A stretch of 55,208 nucleotides of DNA from Methylocystis sp. (lineage in GTDB: Bacteria; Pseudomonadota; Alphaproteobacteria; Rhizobiales; Beijerinckiaceae), in assembly GCA_024506175.1 (NCBI GenBank), contig JAMBEQ010000185.1, forward strand, positions 1-55,208, given 5' to 3'. Positions within the stretch are counted from its first letter, which is position 1. Each line of letters starts with the position of its first letter. Below, in pieces: positions 9,944 through 19,123 of the stretch. A program made the translations under genes and the position numbers. The notes beneath the pieces are model-generated. The model made no database searches. It was not told where the DNA came from and saw only the letters and a list, made by a program, of their open reading frames with translations.

Positions 9944-10264
9944 ATGATCGTTTCAACGACGAACGAAATCTCGGGATATCGCGTCGTCCGCCATCTCGGC
10001 CTCGTCCGCGGCATTACGGTCCGCTCGCGATCGGTGGTTGGCAATTTCTTCGGCGGCATCCAAACGATCTTCGGCGGGAAGCTTTCCGTTTACGTCAATC
10101 TGGCTGAAGCGACGCGGCAGGAGGCCTTTGACCACATGTGCGCGCATGCCGCCGACGCCGGCGCCAACGCCATTATTGGCATGCGCTATGACGCGAATGA
10201 AATCATGGATGGGGTCACCGAGGTTCTCGCCTACGGCACAGCCGTGATCGTCGAGCGTGCATAA
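9944..10264 (+). CDS. YbjQ/UPF0145 family protein
   Basis: A 106-residue protein of the YbjQ family (formerly annotated as a heavy-metal-binding domain), covering the family's full length. Family features seen are the start IVSTTNEISGYRV, the internal GNFFGGIQTIFGG block and the ANAIIGMRYD motif, with a predicted alpha/beta oligomeric fold. An excellent GGAGG ribosome site lies 6 nt before the ATG. Molecular function is not established for this family. It is divergent from the TPR gene and 50 bp upstream of rnd on the same strand, so the two may be co-transcribed. Confidence 0.9.
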   Translation: MIVSTTNEISGYRVVRHLGLVRGITVRSRSVVGNFFGGIQTIFGGKLSVYVNLAEATRQEAFDHMCAHAADAGANAIIGMRYDANEIMDGVTEVLAYGTAVIVERA

Positions 10265-10314
10265 CTGCTGAAAACACTTCTTCCTTCAAGCAAAACTGAT
10301 TAAACTGGCGCTCG

Positions 10315-11541
10315 ATGAGCCTTTTGACCACTACCGACGAACTCGCCGCCGTCTGCGCCCGCTTTTCGCGTCACCCCTTCGTGACTGTCGACACGGAATT
10401 TTTGCGCGAAACGACCTTCTGGCCGAAAGTTTGCGTGATTCAGATCGCATCGCCGCAGGAGGCCATTGCGATCGACACGCTTGCAGAAGGGATTAACCTT
10501 TCGCCCTTTTTCGAATTGATGGCCAACCCCGACGTCGTAAAAGTATTCCACGCGGCGCGGCAGGATCTCGAGATCATCTGGCGGTTGGCGCGCCTCATTC
10601 CGTCGCCGCTTTTCGACACGCAAGTCGCGGCAATGGTTTGCGGCTTTGGCGAACAGGCGTCCTATCTGGAGCTCGTCAAGGCGATCACTCGCGCAAATCT
10701 CGACAAGTCCTCGCGTTTCACTGACTGGTCGCGGCGCCCGCTTTCGGCGGCTCAGATCGACTACGCCATCGCCGACGTCACGCACCTGCGCGACATCTAC
10801 ACGACTTTGCGCGCGCGGCTCGAGCGCTCGAACCGGCTCGACTGGCTGGCCGATGAGATGCAGACGCTCACCTCGCCGGCCACTTATGAGCAGAGCCCGG
10901 AGAACGCCTGGGAGCGCCTGCGTCACCGCGCCCGCAAGCCCCGCGATCTCGCAGTGCTGATGGAGCTGGCCGCCTGGAGGGAGGCCGAGGCTCAAAGCCG
11001 GGACGTGCCCCGTTCGCGCGTTCTCAAGGACGACGTGCTGGTCGAGGTCGCCCAGGCTGCCCCGCGCAGCCCGGAGGCGCTGGCGAATCTGCGCTCCTTC
11101 CCCAAAGGCATGGAGCGTTCCCGCGCCGGCGCGGACATTCTCGCGGCCGTCGAGCGCGGCCTCGCCCGTGACCCCGCGGGCATCCCACGCATCGAGCGGG
11201 AGCGGCGCGGCTCCAACGGGGCGACGGTCGAGCTGCTGAAGGTTCTGCTGCGTCAGGTGACCGAACAAACCGGCGTCGCCGCGAAAATGATCGCGACTGT
11301 CGAAGACCTCGAAGCCATCGCCAATGACGACCGCGCCGATGTCCCGGCCTTGAGAGGCTGGCGGCGCGTGATTTTCGGCGAAAAGGCGCTTGAGCTGAAG
11401 CGTGGCCGCCTCGCTCTCGCTGTCGAGGATGGCAAAGTCGTCACTTTTGACTGGCAGGAGGCGGAACCCGCCGAATCCGCGCCTTCCTCGCAGGCTGAAG
11501 CTTCCGCCCAATCTCGCGCCGAAGCGTCGGCCTCAGGCTGA
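10315..11541 (+). CDS. rnd: Ribonuclease D
   Basis: A 3'-5' exoribonuclease that trims tRNA and other stable RNA precursors. The DEDDy residues are visible: D26 and E28 in VDTEF, D84 in ARQDLEII, and Y150/D154 in YAIADVTHL. An HRDC domain follows (about residues 210-290; [15 protein letters not shown]). At 408 residues it is slightly longer than E. coli RNase D (375) because of an Ala/Ser/Glu-rich C-terminal tail (about residues 375-408) that looks unstructured. It follows the YbjQ gene closely. Confidence 0.95.
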   Translation: MSLLTTTDELAAVCARFSRHPFVTVDTEFLRETTFWPKVCVIQIASPQEAIAIDTLAEGINLSPFFELMANPDVVKVFHAARQDLEIIWRLARLIPSPLFDTQVAAMVCGFGEQASYLELVKAITRANLDKSSRFTDWSRRPLSAAQIDYAIADVTHLRDIYTTLRARLERSNRLDWLADEMQTLTSPATYEQSPENAWERLRHRARKPRDLAVLMELAAWREAEAQSRDVPRSRVLKDDVLVEVAQAAPRSPEALANLRSFPKGMERSRAGADILAAVERGLARDPAGIPRIERERRGSNGATVELLKVLLRQVTEQTGVAAKMIATVEDLEAIANDDRADVPALRGWRRVIFGEKALELKRGRLALAVEDGKVVTFDWQEAEPAESAPSSQAEASAQSRAEASASG

Positions 11542-11667
11542 CATTTCCTGCCTGCGCCCTAACTAGCCCTCTTGCGCCGCGAAGGATGCGGCCGGGACGC
11601 GATGGCTCCCGTACGCCCGTCAGGCGCAGAGCCATGCGCTCGAACGTCGGCGATGGAGGGAAAAGCC

Positions 11668-12042
11668 ATGAGGCAAAGGGATTTCCGAGCGCTGGCGCTG
11701 GGCTCCTTAGCTATTTTCGCCTTGGCGACGCCGGCTAGGGCCGAGAAGGCGAGCTTCGAGTTGGCCCCGATGCGAGCTGCGAGCTTCGATGTGGGCGTCA
11801 AGCATGTCGTCGGCTACTTCCTCGACAGCGGCGGCCATTGCCGGCTCATTCTGGCGATCGTGGAAGTCGGGGACGACGAGGCCTCGAATGTCTCGCACGT
11901 CGAGTTCGTCGTCGCCTCCGGCGCGGTGGCGCGGCTGCAGGCGAACCCTGGCGGCTCCGTTTCCTTCACATGCGACACTCGGGCGCGCGCGATGCACGTG
12001 ACCAGAAATGAGGGCCTGGCGCGGCGCAGCGCGGCTGATTAG
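11668..12042 (+). CDS. Small secreted protein, first of a tandem paralogous pair
   Basis: The ATG at 11668 follows a GGAGGG ribosome site (spacing about 9 nt), giving 124 residues with a signal peptide (about 1-22, ending ARA). The mature part (about 100 residues) shows a beta-rich pattern with two conserved cysteines, CRLIL and FTC. It aligns along its length with the protein encoded at 12226-12603: HVVGYF versus HVVSYF, C-RLxL, VEFxV, FTC, and a final RNEGLA versus RVDRLA. The family is not recognised and no function can be assigned. The two cysteines probably form a disulfide in the periplasm. Confidence 0.75.
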   Translation: MRQRDFRALALGSLAIFALATPARAEKASFELAPMRAASFDVGVKHVVGYFLDSGGHCRLILAIVEVGDDEASNVSHVEFVVASGAVARLQANPGGSVSFTCDTRARAMHVTRNEGLARRSAAD

Positions 12043-12146
12043 CGAGACCTTTCCAAACTAATATCAGCGCTATACGGACTTTTCTGGCGACGCACCATTG
12101 AAAATGCTGCAGCGCAGTATATCTTTGCCTCTGCGAAGGAGGAAGG

Positions 12147-12169
12147 CAGGTTGGAAGACAGCCAACCTG
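12147..12169. terminator. Short perfect hairpin between the tandem secreted-protein genes
   Basis: CAGGTTGG (12147-12154) pairs exactly with CCAACCTG (12162-12169) across a 7-nt loop. It sits in the 183-bp gap between the two paralogues. There is no T-run, so it may be an mRNA stabiliser or attenuator-like structure rather than a classical terminator. Confidence 0.35.
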
Positions 12170-12225
12170 GCTTCGAGCGGCTGAGTTCAGCGTCCCTCCC
12201 GAGCGGTAGAAGAAAGGGATAGATC

Positions 12226-12603
12226 ATGAACACGCGGAATATCGCGATGGCGCTCGGCGGCGCCCTGGCCCTGGCGGCTGCGACGCCCGTGTCCGCCACA
12301 GAAACCTGGTCCGAGACAACGATGAGGCCGCTGATGGCTGCAAGCCTAGACGCCGGGGGCGCGCATGTCGTGAGCTATTTCCAGCCGGTCAATGGCGCCT
12401 GTCGGCTGACGTTGATGATCGCGGACAGGGATTTGGAGACCAAGGGCGGGTCGCCGACCCGGGTAGAGTTCACGGTCGAGCCGGGCCGCGCGGCTTTCGT
12501 GGACGACGCCGACGGCAAATCCTCGCGCTTCACCTGCCTCTATAGCGCCGAGGCCATGAATGTGATCCGGGTCGACCGCCTGGCGCTGTCGTCCGGGCGC
12601 TGA
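12226..12603 (+). CDS. Small secreted protein, second of a tandem paralogous pair
   Basis: A 125-residue protein with a signal peptide (about 1-24, ending VSA before TETW). It is a paralogue of the gene at 11668, sharing the MAASLDAGGAHVVSYF segment, a cysteine in ACRLTLMI, VEFTVEPG and a second cysteine in RFTCLY. The pair most likely arose by tandem duplication and then diverged. It stops 10 bp before the end of the convergent NsrR-like gene. Function is unknown; nothing in the sequence suggests an enzyme. Confidence 0.8.
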   Translation: MNTRNIAMALGGALALAAATPVSATETWSETTMRPLMAASLDAGGAHVVSYFQPVNGACRLTLMIADRDLETKGGSPTRVEFTVEPGRAAFVDDADGKSSRFTCLYSAEAMNVIRVDRLALSSGR

Positions 12604-12613
12604 TCCGCCACGC

Positions 12614-13066
12614 TCACACTGGCGGCGGCGCGGCCTCGAGTCCGAGTTTGGCTGCGACGCCCTTTGAGGATTTCAGCACATCTTCCAGCGTATAGCGATC
12701 CAGCACAGAAAACAGCGCGCTCAGCGATTCGTTGAATACCTGCTGAAGCCCGCAGACGCCGAAAATCGCGCAACCTTTCTGTCCCGCACCCAGGCACTCG
12801 GAAACCGCAAGCTCGGGTTCGAACTGTCGCAGTAACCCGCCGACCGTGACGTCCGCCGGCGAGACGGCGAGTCTCAGCCCTCCACTTCGGCCGCGAGTCG
12901 CCTGAACCAGCTTCAACCGCGCAAGTTCCTGCGCCACCTTGCGAAGATGGTGCTCTGAAACGGCGAAAGCGGACGCGATTTGCGCGATCGTGGCGCCATC
13001 GTCACCAGCAACACCAAGAAAAATCAGCGCCTTAAATGAAAGGTCGCTATGCATTGTCAGCCGCAT
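12614..13066 (-). CDS. nsrR: Rrf2-family NsrR-like nitric-oxide-sensing repressor
   Basis: A winged-helix regulator of 150 residues when started at the ATG at 13066 (MRLTMHSDLS), the usual NsrR beginning; an alternative start lies at 13078. Three cysteines, C91-x7-C99-x5-C105, match the iron-sulfur ligand pattern of NsrR, and D8 coincides with the aspartate that is the fourth ligand in the characterised Streptomyces NsrR. The DNA-binding helices lie around residues 25-60. NsrR repressors lose DNA binding when NO attacks the cluster. The neighbouring divergent globin and reductase genes and the dyad at 13107-13129 support NO sensing here. Other Rrf2 members (IscR, RirA) have different cysteine spacing. 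Confidence 0.85.
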   Translation of the reverse strand: MRLTMHSDLSFKALIFLGVAGDDGATIAQIASAFAVSEHHLRKVAQELARLKLVQATRGRSGGLRLAVSPADVTVGGLLRQFEPELAVSECLGAGQKGCAIFGVCGLQQVFNESLSALFSVLDRYTLEDVLKSSKGVAAKLGLEAAPPPV

Positions 13067-13077
13067 CTGTGGTCCCA

Positions 13078-13106
13078 TTGCGAAGTTCGAGAGAGTTGGC
13101 TACAAA
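13078..13106 (+). promoter_or_regulatory. Predicted sigma-70-type promoter of the globin-reductase operon
   Basis: TTGCGA (13078-13083) and TACAAA (13101-13106) are separated by exactly 17 bp, giving plausible -35 and -10 boxes upstream of the globin gene. Transcription would begin near 13113, inside the dyad at 13107-13129. Assigned by eye; not experimentally known. Confidence 0.5.
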
Positions 13107-13129
13107 AAGATGCAACAAAAATACTTCTT
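13107..13129. promoter_or_regulatory. NsrR-like operator, 11-1-11 dyad
   Basis: The left half AAGATGCAACA (13107-13117), one spacer base (13118) and the right half AAATACTTCTT (13119-13129) have the 11-1-11 layout of known NsrR sites. The first seven bases AAGATGC match the known half-site exactly, while the right half is degenerate. It overlaps the predicted start of transcription and ends 15 bp before the globin ATG, an ideal place for repression. Confidence 0.6.
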
Positions 13130-13144
13130 TGGGGAGAAAACACC

Positions 13145-13510
13145 ATGTCCAACCTCTACGAACGTCTCGGCGGTGAGAACGCAGTCAACGCCGCCGTTGA
13201 GCTCTTTTACCGCAAGGTTCTCGCCGATGGGCGTATCGCACGCTTTTTCGAAGGCGTGGATATGGACCAGCAAATCGCAAAGCAAAAGTCCTTCCTGACA
13301 ATGGCTTTCGGCGGCCCCAACAATTACTCGGGCCTCGACATGCGCAACGCTCACAAGCGCCTTGTCGAAAAGGGCCTGAATGACTCCCATGTCGATGCGG
13401 TCCTGGAGGACCTCTCTAGCACGCTTCGCCAGCTCGGCGTTGCCGAAAAGGAAGTGAAGGAAGTCGAAGCGCTCGCGAACTCCGTGCGCAACGACGTGCT
13501 CAACCGCTGA
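13145..13510 (+). CDS. glbN: Group 1 truncated haemoglobin (trHbN type)
   Basis: A 121-residue single-domain 2-over-2 globin, a normal length for the group. The ATG at 13145 follows a GGGGAG ribosome site. Haem-pocket residues align with Mycobacterium tuberculosis HbN: Tyr B10 = Y22 (in LFYRKVLAD), Gln E11 = Q47 (in AKQKSF), and proximal His F8 = H70 (in NAHKRLV). The GG hinge after helix E is present (AFGGPNN). Tyr B10 with Gln E11 is the arrangement tied to NO dioxygenation in HbN. It is followed 6 bp later by a reductase gene that could supply electrons. Confidence 0.93.
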   Translation: MSNLYERLGGENAVNAAVELFYRKVLADGRIARFFEGVDMDQQIAKQKSFLTMAFGGPNNYSGLDMRNAHKRLVEKGLNDSHVDAVLEDLSSTLRQLGVAEKEVKEVEALANSVRNDVLNR

Positions 13511-13516
13511 CGCGCC

Positions 13517-14473
13517 TTGGTCGCGCTTTCGTTCAAGGATCGCCCGGTGGAAACAGCACCGGGCGAGACCGTCCTCGACGCCCTGCTTCGCGCGGGGCTC
13601 GAGCCGCCGCACTCCTGCCGCGCCGGTCAGTGCCAGACCTGCATGCTGCGCGCAACGGAGGGCAGACCGCCGGTCGAATCGCAGAACGGCCTTACCGAGG
13701 CGCAGAAGGCGCAAGGTTTCTTTCTGCCCTGTATTTGCCGTCCGACGGCGCCCATGATAATTGCCCTGCCCGACGACGCCGGCGCGCCTCAGGAGGCGGC
13801 CATTCGGGAAATCGAGCCGCTTGCAGACGATATCGTGCGGCTGCGGATCGAGACCGGCTCTTTTGCCTACAGACCGGGCCAATTTCTTGAGCTGATCGCC
13901 GAGCCCGGTCTCGGCCGCCATTATTCACTCGCAAGCCACCCCGAGGAAGACGCTTTCCTCGAGATGCATATTCGCCTGCACCCCAACGGTCGCATGAGCC
14001 GACGTTTGACGGATGGCCTTCGTCCGGGCCACAAGCTGCATATCGCCGGACCGCGCGGGAGCTGCTTTTATGAAGGCGTGAACAAAGATCAGCCCCTGAC
14101 GCTGATCGGCGCCGGCACAGGGTTAGCGCCGCTGTATGGCGTCTTACGCGACGCGCTTCAGCGGGGGCATCGTGGGCCAATCCGCCTCTACCACGGAGCC
14201 CGCGGCGCCAACGGGCTCTACTTGGCTGACGAGCTTCGCGCCCTCGCGAAGGCCCACGGCCATTTCGTCTATATCCCCGCCGCCCTGGACGCCGGAGGCG
14301 ACGTGGCCGCGCTGGCGCTCGAAGCCGAAGCGCCGAGCGCCGCGGATTCCGCTTTTTTCCTTTGCGGCGGCGAAAACCTCGTGAAGCGACTGAAGCGCGA
14401 TCTCTTCATGGCCGGCGCGAGCCTGAAGGCCATACGCTCGGATGCGTTTATGCCAGCGGCCCCCAGCGCTTGA
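13517..14473 (+). CDS. 2Fe-2S ferredoxin / FAD / NAD(P) oxidoreductase
   Basis: A 318-residue three-domain electron-transfer reductase in the order ferredoxin-FAD-NAD, as in MmoC, XylA and aromatic-ring dioxygenase reductases. The plant-type 2Fe-2S ligands are C34-x4-C39-x2-C42 and C72. The FAD-binding motif RHYS is at 134-137, and the NAD-binding GAGTGLAP block starts at 198. The frame starts at TTG (13517), 6 bp after the globin stop, with no obvious ribosome site, so translational coupling is likely. The pairing suggests NAD(P)H to globin reduction for NO detoxification, a split version of flavohaemoglobin. That partnership is inferred from gene order; a monooxygenase partner elsewhere cannot be excluded. 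Confidence 0.88.
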   Translation: MVALSFKDRPVETAPGETVLDALLRAGLEPPHSCRAGQCQTCMLRATEGRPPVESQNGLTEAQKAQGFFLPCICRPTAPMIIALPDDAGAPQEAAIREIEPLADDIVRLRIETGSFAYRPGQFLELIAEPGLGRHYSLASHPEEDAFLEMHIRLHPNGRMSRRLTDGLRPGHKLHIAGPRGSCFYEGVNKDQPLTLIGAGTGLAPLYGVLRDALQRGHRGPIRLYHGARGANGLYLADELRALAKAHGHFVYIPAALDAGGDVAALALEAEAPSAADSAFFLCGGENLVKRLKRDLFMAGASLKAIRSDAFMPAAPSA

Positions 14474-14490
14474 CGCGATCGTTGCCCGGC

Positions 14491-14586
14491 TAGAGCGCCT
14501 CCCGCAAAGTTGCTCGACTTTTGCAGGATGCGCTCCAGAAAAAAAGCGCTCGCTCGCATGATTCCATGCGAGCGGAAAGCGCGCTA
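14491..14586. repeat. Composite palindromic repeat, copy A
   Basis: Two palindromic units in tandem. The first is TAGAGCGC...CCGCAAAGT / ACTTTTGC...GATGCGCTC. The second is GCTCGCATG-ATTC-CATGCGAGC, a perfect 9-bp stem, followed by GGAAAGCGCGCTA. Related copies occur at 36741-36813 and 53818-53932. It lies between the convergent reductase and ppx genes, and its last three bases provide the ppx stop codon (TAG on the minus strand). Confidence 0.8.
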
Positions 14587-16119
14587 CGCCCCCCCTATTG
14601 CTATCGCCGCGTCGACCCCGAGAAGCCGCCCGAGCGCCTTCAGCCGGTTCGACACGCGGTCGCTCGCAAGGTCTGTGTAATCGGCCGGCAGGTAGAGAGA
14701 CAGCAGCCCATCTTTTGCTAGAAGGCGCGTTCGCGGCAGGACGCCCGGCATGGAAGCCGAGAGCAGATAGGCCGTCCGCATCGCCGCGCCGAGCAGGCGC
14801 GCGCGCGCGAAGAGGCGCGTCGTCAGCAGGCTCCGCACCATGCCGATCCCCCCGCCCCCGTCAGGCCCTTCGTGGCGCATCACAATGGCGAGCGAGAGGA
14901 AGGCGCGTCCCGGATGATCGACCGACACAAAGGGCCCGTGCGTCACGATGTTCATCGCCCGCTGCGCGCGATATTCCGGGTGCGCCCGCCAGGCAATGTC
15001 GGAAAGGAGGCAGGCGGCGTGCCGCAAGCGCTTCTCCTCGGGCGTCTCGTCGACATCGGTCGAAGCCAGGAAGGCGTCGGTCCAAGCGATCAGCTCGTCG
15101 CCATAGCCGGGCGCGCGCGAGAACAATGTTTCGAGCTCGCGCGAGGCGGAAAGCAGCGGATCGACCTTGCGCTCGGCTTCTGACAGGCGTTCGAATAACA
15201 TGCCCTCGCGCACGCCTGCCGCCGAGATCACGATCTCGCGCGGCCTGGCGCGCCGAATGATCTCGTCGAGCACGATCGCGCCGTAAGATAGAAGCGGCCG
15301 GCGCGCGGCGGACACGATGTTAATGTCCTCGATCGCCGCGCTGTCGATATGTTCGACAAGCGCGGCAAAATCCGCCGCCTCACCGGTCTGGATGCGGTAA
15401 TTGTGCATGACGCCGAGCGGATAATTGCGCTGGCGCATGTGAAGCTTGGCCAGCGAACGCCATGTGCCGCCCACCGCGTAGAAAACGCGCCCCCTGAGAT
15501 GCTCCAGGGGCTTGGCGTCGGCGATGGCCTTGCGCGCAAGTCTCGTGGCCTCACGCTGCGAATGCCGGGAGGCGTCCATCAAGGCGAGCCCGCCCAGCGG
15601 CAGGGTCACGCCCTTGCCGAGATGATCCCCCTTGACGTCGATGAGCTCGAGCGAACCGCCGCCGAGATCGCCGACGACGCCATCCGGCTCATGCACGGAA
15701 GAGACGACGCCGAGCGCCGAAAGCTCCGCCTCGCGTTTGCCGGAGAGCAAGGAAATCTCGCGTCCGATGGCCGCGCGCGCGGCGGCGATAAAGGCGGGGC
15801 CATTCTGGGCGTCGCGCGCGGCGGCCGTCGCGATAACCTCGATATCGAGGACGCCCATTGTGTCGCAAAGGGCGCGATAACGGCGCAGAGCCTTCAGCGC
15901 CTTGTCGACGCCCTCCTCGGGCAGCCGGCCGGTGGTGACGACGCCCTTGCCCAGTGCGCACATGGCTTTTTCATTGAATATCGGCGTCGGGGCGCGAGAA
16001 AGCGCCTGATAGGCGACGAGGCGCACGGAGTTCGAGCCGATGTCGACGATGGCGACCGGGCGCGTCGAACTCGGCGCGGGCTGGGCGACCCGCTGGGGAC
16101 GCAGGATGCTCTTAAACAT
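14584..16119 (-). CDS. ppx: Ppx/GppA family exopolyphosphatase
   Basis: A 511-residue phosphatase of the ASKHA fold that degrades polyphosphate (and in some members pppGpp). The N-terminal phosphate-binding motif [14 protein letters not shown] starts near residue 22, a second one ([13 protein letters not shown]) lies near 150, and an HD-like C-terminal half follows from about 320. The start codon overlaps the end of ppk by 8 nt, implying translational coupling. Its stop codon is supplied by the last bases of a dispersed palindromic repeat, so the C-terminus may have been reshaped by the repeat. Functional partner: polyphosphate kinase next door. Confidence 0.93.
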   Translation of the reverse strand: MFKSILRPQRVAQPAPSSTRPVAIVDIGSNSVRLVAYQALSRAPTPIFNEKAMCALGKGVVTTGRLPEEGVDKALKALRRYRALCDTMGVLDIEVIATAAARDAQNGPAFIAAARAAIGREISLLSGKREAELSALGVVSSVHEPDGVVGDLGGGSLELIDVKGDHLGKGVTLPLGGLALMDASRHSQREATRLARKAIADAKPLEHLRGRVFYAVGGTWRSLAKLHMRQRNYPLGVMHNYRIQTGEAADFAALVEHIDSAAIEDINIVSAARRPLLSYGAIVLDEIIRRARPREIVISAAGVREGMLFERLSEAERKVDPLLSASRELETLFSRAPGYGDELIAWTDAFLASTDVDETPEEKRLRHAACLLSDIAWRAHPEYRAQRAMNIVTHGPFVSVDHPGRAFLSLAIVMRHEGPDGGGGIGMVRSLLTTRLFARARLLGAAMRTAYLLSASMPGVLPRTRLLAKDGLLSLYLPADYTDLASDRVSNRLKALGRLLGVDAAIAIGGA

Positions 16120-18346
16120 CTTGCTTGCGTTTCAGCAGCGATCGCGGCCTCCAGTCCTTGAGAGACTTGCCGCGGCCCGAAAGGCTGGGATGCGTCATGA
16201 AATATTTGTGGGCGTTGAAGCGCTCCTCGCCCACTGCGGGCGCAATGCGCTGGGAAGAGCCGTCGGGAAGGACCCGGTAGCTCTGCTCATTGTCGATGAG
16301 ATTGGCGAGCATGATCTGGTCCAAGAGCTGCTGATGAACAGTCGGGTTGGCGATCGGCAGCAGCACTTCGACGCGGCGGTCGAGATTGCGCGGCATGAGA
16401 TCGGCAGAAGAGATATAGACATGCGCGCGCGGATGCGGCAGCGAATGGCCGCCGCCGAAAGCATAGACGCGGGCATGCTCCAGAAACCGCCCCACAATCG
16501 ACTTGACGCGGATATTGTCCGAAAGACCCGGAACGCCCGGACGCAGACAGCAGATGCCGCGAACGACGCAGTCGATCGAGACCCCGGCCCGGGACGCCAA
16601 ATAAAGGGCGTCGATGATCTCGGGATCGACCAGGGCGTTGCATTTCAGCCAGATGGCGCCGGGTTTTCCGGCTTTCACGAACTCGATCTCCTGCTCGATA
16701 TGTTCGAGCAGTCTTTTCTTCAGCGAAATCGGCGAGACGGCCATGCGCTCGAGCCCAGCGGGCTCGGCATAGCCGGTGATGTAATTGAAGATGCGCGACA
16801 CGTCGCGGCCGATGACCGGATCGGCGGTGAAGACCGAGATGTCGGTGTAGATGCGAGCGGTGACAGGGTGATAATTGCCCGTGCCGATGTGGCAGTAGGT
16901 GGCGAGCCCCGAGCCCTCGCGGCGCACGACCATGGACAGCTTGCCATGCGTCTTGAGCTCGATGAAGCCGAAGACCACCTGCGCGCCGGCGCGCTCCAGG
17001 TCCCGGGCCCAGCGGATATTGGCCTCCTCGTCAAAACGCGCCTTCAGTTCGACGAGCGCCGTCACGGACTTGCCGGCCTCCGCCGCCTCGGCGAGCGCAC
17101 GCACGATCGGGCTGTTGTTGGAGGTGCGGTAAAGCGTCTGCTTGATGGCGATGACATTCGGATCGCGCGCCGCCTGCTGGAGGAACTGCACCACGACGTC
17201 AAAGGATTCATAGGGGTGATGGACCGCTAGATCCTTCTGCTTGATCGCAAGAAAGCAATCGCCGCCATTGTCCCGCACTCGCTCCGGGAAGCGCGGATTA
17301 TAGGGCTCGAATTTCAGGTCGGGCCGGTCGAGCGCGACGAGCTCCGAGAGATCGTTCAAGGCGAGCATGCCGTCGATCTCGAAGGTTTCGCTCTGCGCGA
17401 CGTCCAACTCGTCGGCGACCAGCGCCCGAAGGGACTCCGGCATATCGGTCGCGACCTCGAGGCGAATGACGGACCCGCGACGCCGGCGCTTCAACGCCGT
17501 CTCGAAGTAGAGCACCAGATCTTCCGCCTCTTCCTCGACTTCGAGATCGCTGTCGCGAATCACGCGGAAGAGCCCCTGCCCGCGCGGCAGATAGCCGGGA
17601 AAGAGCCGCTGGGCGTTCATCGCGATCAGCGCCTCGAGCAGCATGAAGCGCTCACGCGCGCCTCCGTGATTAGGCAGGCGCACGAAGCGCTCGATCTTCG
17701 GCGGCAGGCGCACGAGGGCCTGCAGGGTTTTGCGGTCGCCCGGCCGCACCAGCTCCAGAGCCAGCGTGAAGCCCAGGTTGGGAATGAAAGGGAACGGATG
17801 CGCCGGATCGACGGCAAGCGGCGTCAGCACCGGAAAAATGCGGCTGAGAAAATAATCCTCCAGCCACTCGCGATCGGCCTTGGAGACGTCGGAGGGCTCG
17901 ACAATGACGATGCCAACTTCCTCGATCTCGCGGCGCAGCTCGCGCCAACGCCGCAGCTGCTCATTGGTGAGCAGCACCACCCGCTCATTGATTTTGGCGA
18001 GTTGCTCGGAAGGCGTGAGGCCGTCCTGAGAGACGGCGGTTAGCCCGGAACGGAGCTGGCCCCGGAGGCCCGCGACCCGGACCATGAAGAACTCGTCGAG
18101 ATTGTTCGCCGATATGGAGAGGAAGCGCAGCTGCTCGAGCAGCGGATGATTCTTGTTCGAAGCCTCCTCCAGAACGCGGCGGTTGAATTCGAGCCAGGAA
18201 AGCTCGCGATTGATGAAACGACGTGGGGAGAGCGCCAATTCTTCGGGGCGCTCCAGGATGGAATCCGCCCGGTCCATCACCTCGATCGTCGCGGCCTCGA
18301 CGGCCGTCGAGGCTCGCTCGCCCTTTGCCTGAGTATTAGCTGTCAT
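16112..18346 (-). CDS. ppk1: Polyphosphate kinase 1
   Basis: Polymerises the gamma-phosphate of ATP into polyphosphate. A start at the ATG at 18346 (AGGAAA ribosome site) gives 744 residues; the frame is open to 18376. The PPK1 N-terminal domain begins with [13 protein letters not shown], and the phospholipase-D-like catalytic domains carry the two conserved histidines, H467 (KTHGKLSM, the phospho-acceptor equivalent) and H624 ([10 protein letters not shown]). Length and motif order are canonical. It lies between hdaA and ppx and overlaps ppx, so synthesis and degradation of polyphosphate are encoded together. Confidence 0.96.
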   Translation of the reverse strand: MTANTQAKGERASTAVEAATIEVMDRADSILERPEELALSPRRFINRELSWLEFNRRVLEEASNKNHPLLEQLRFLSISANNLDEFFMVRVAGLRGQLRSGLTAVSQDGLTPSEQLAKINERVVLLTNEQLRRWRELRREIEEVGIVIVEPSDVSKADREWLEDYFLSRIFPVLTPLAVDPAHPFPFIPNLGFTLALELVRPGDRKTLQALVRLPPKIERFVRLPNHGGARERFMLLEALIAMNAQRLFPGYLPRGQGLFRVIRDSDLEVEEEAEDLVLYFETALKRRRRGSVIRLEVATDMPESLRALVADELDVAQSETFEIDGMLALNDLSELVALDRPDLKFEPYNPRFPERVRDNGGDCFLAIKQKDLAVHHPYESFDVVVQFLQQAARDPNVIAIKQTLYRTSNNSPIVRALAEAAEAGKSVTALVELKARFDEEANIRWARDLERAGAQVVFGFIELKTHGKLSMVVRREGSGLATYCHIGTGNYHPVTARIYTDISVFTADPVIGRDVSRIFNYITGYAEPAGLERMAVSPISLKKRLLEHIEQEIEFVKAGKPGAIWLKCNALVDPEIIDALYLASRAGVSIDCVVRGICCLRPGVPGLSDNIRVKSIVGRFLEHARVYAFGGGHSLPHPRAHVYISSADLMPRNLDRRVEVLLPIANPTVHQQLLDQIMLANLIDNEQSYRVLPDGSSQRIAPAVGEERFNAHKYFMTHPSLSGRGKSLKDWRPRSLLKRKQDV

Positions 18347-18418
18347 GCCGCTTTCCTGTTTTCCCCATAATGCCACAATTGCCCTGCCCGCAGCAGGGCT
18401 AAAACTGCTGCCTATCGC

Positions 18419-19117
18419 TTACTCATCCCTATCGGCAGAAGACACGGCGAAAGCCTCCATCACCTGTGCAGCGAGCGCCCGCGTGACTGGTCGGCGTTGA
18501 GCGAGCGCTTCGCGATCCAGGGCCGCGACGAAAGCCCGGGCCGCATCGAGCGAGCGCTCCAACCGCAACGCGACATAGGCCAAGGCCGGGGGCTCAATGA
18601 GAAGCTGGCGATCTCGAAAAAGCTTTCCCAGCACGGCGCACATCAGATCGTCGTCCGGGACCCCGATTTCCACCATCGGCGCCCGGCGCAGGCGCGACAA
18701 GAGGTCTGGCAGAGAAACCTCCGCGGCGGTCGGTCGCCGCCGAGCGCTCATCAGCACGTATATGCGGTGCTCCCAGGCAAAATTGAGCAAATGGAAGAGC
18801 GCCGTCTCGTCCTCCACGCGGTCGATGTCGTCTATTGCGATGCCCTCGGGCGAGGCGGCGACAAGGCTCTCGAGCGCCGGGAGCTTATCCGGATCTATGC
18901 AAAGCGCAGCGCAGCGCTCGGCAAAAATCGAGAGCAAGTGGCTCTTCCCGCAACCAGGCGGCCCGATGAGCGTCAGAATGCGGTCGGGCCAATCCGGCCA
19001 ACGCTCGACCATGGCGAGCGCCGCCTCGTTGGAGGGAGCCGGGAGAAAATCCTCGCGGCCGAACCGCGGCTCGAGCGGCAGATCCAACGGAAGCTGCGTC
19101 GGCTTGCCCTCAACCAT
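18419..19117 (-). CDS. hdaA: DnaA-related regulatory ATPase HdaA
   Basis: A 232-residue AAA+ protein homologous to DnaA domain III but lacking the DnaA DNA-binding domain, i.e. an Hda-type inactivator that makes DnaA hydrolyse ATP after initiation. It has a short N-terminal clamp-binding motif (QLPLDLP, residues 8-14), Walker A GPPGCGKSH (52-60) and a Walker-B-like region GIAIDDIDRV. It begins 6 bp after the stop of the AI-2E permease gene. In Caulobacter and other alphaproteobacteria hdaA sits in the same neighbourhood, so this placement is expected. Confidence 0.88.
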   Translation of the reverse strand: MVEGKPTQLPLDLPLEPRFGREDFLPAPSNEAALAMVERWPDWPDRILTLIGPPGCGKSHLLSIFAERCAALCIDPDKLPALESLVAASPEGIAIDDIDRVEDETALFHLLNFAWEHRIYVLMSARRRPTAAEVSLPDLLSRLRRAPMVEIGVPDDDLMCAVLGKLFRDRQLLIEPPALAYVALRLERSLDAARAFVAALDREALAQRRPVTRALAAQVMEAFAVSSADRDE

Positions 19118-19123
19118 GGACCC

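Noticed and set aside
15349-17230. Plus-strand frames of 270 and 396 codons across ppx and ppk
   Set aside because: They are antisense to the well-supported ppx and ppk genes and lack family motifs.
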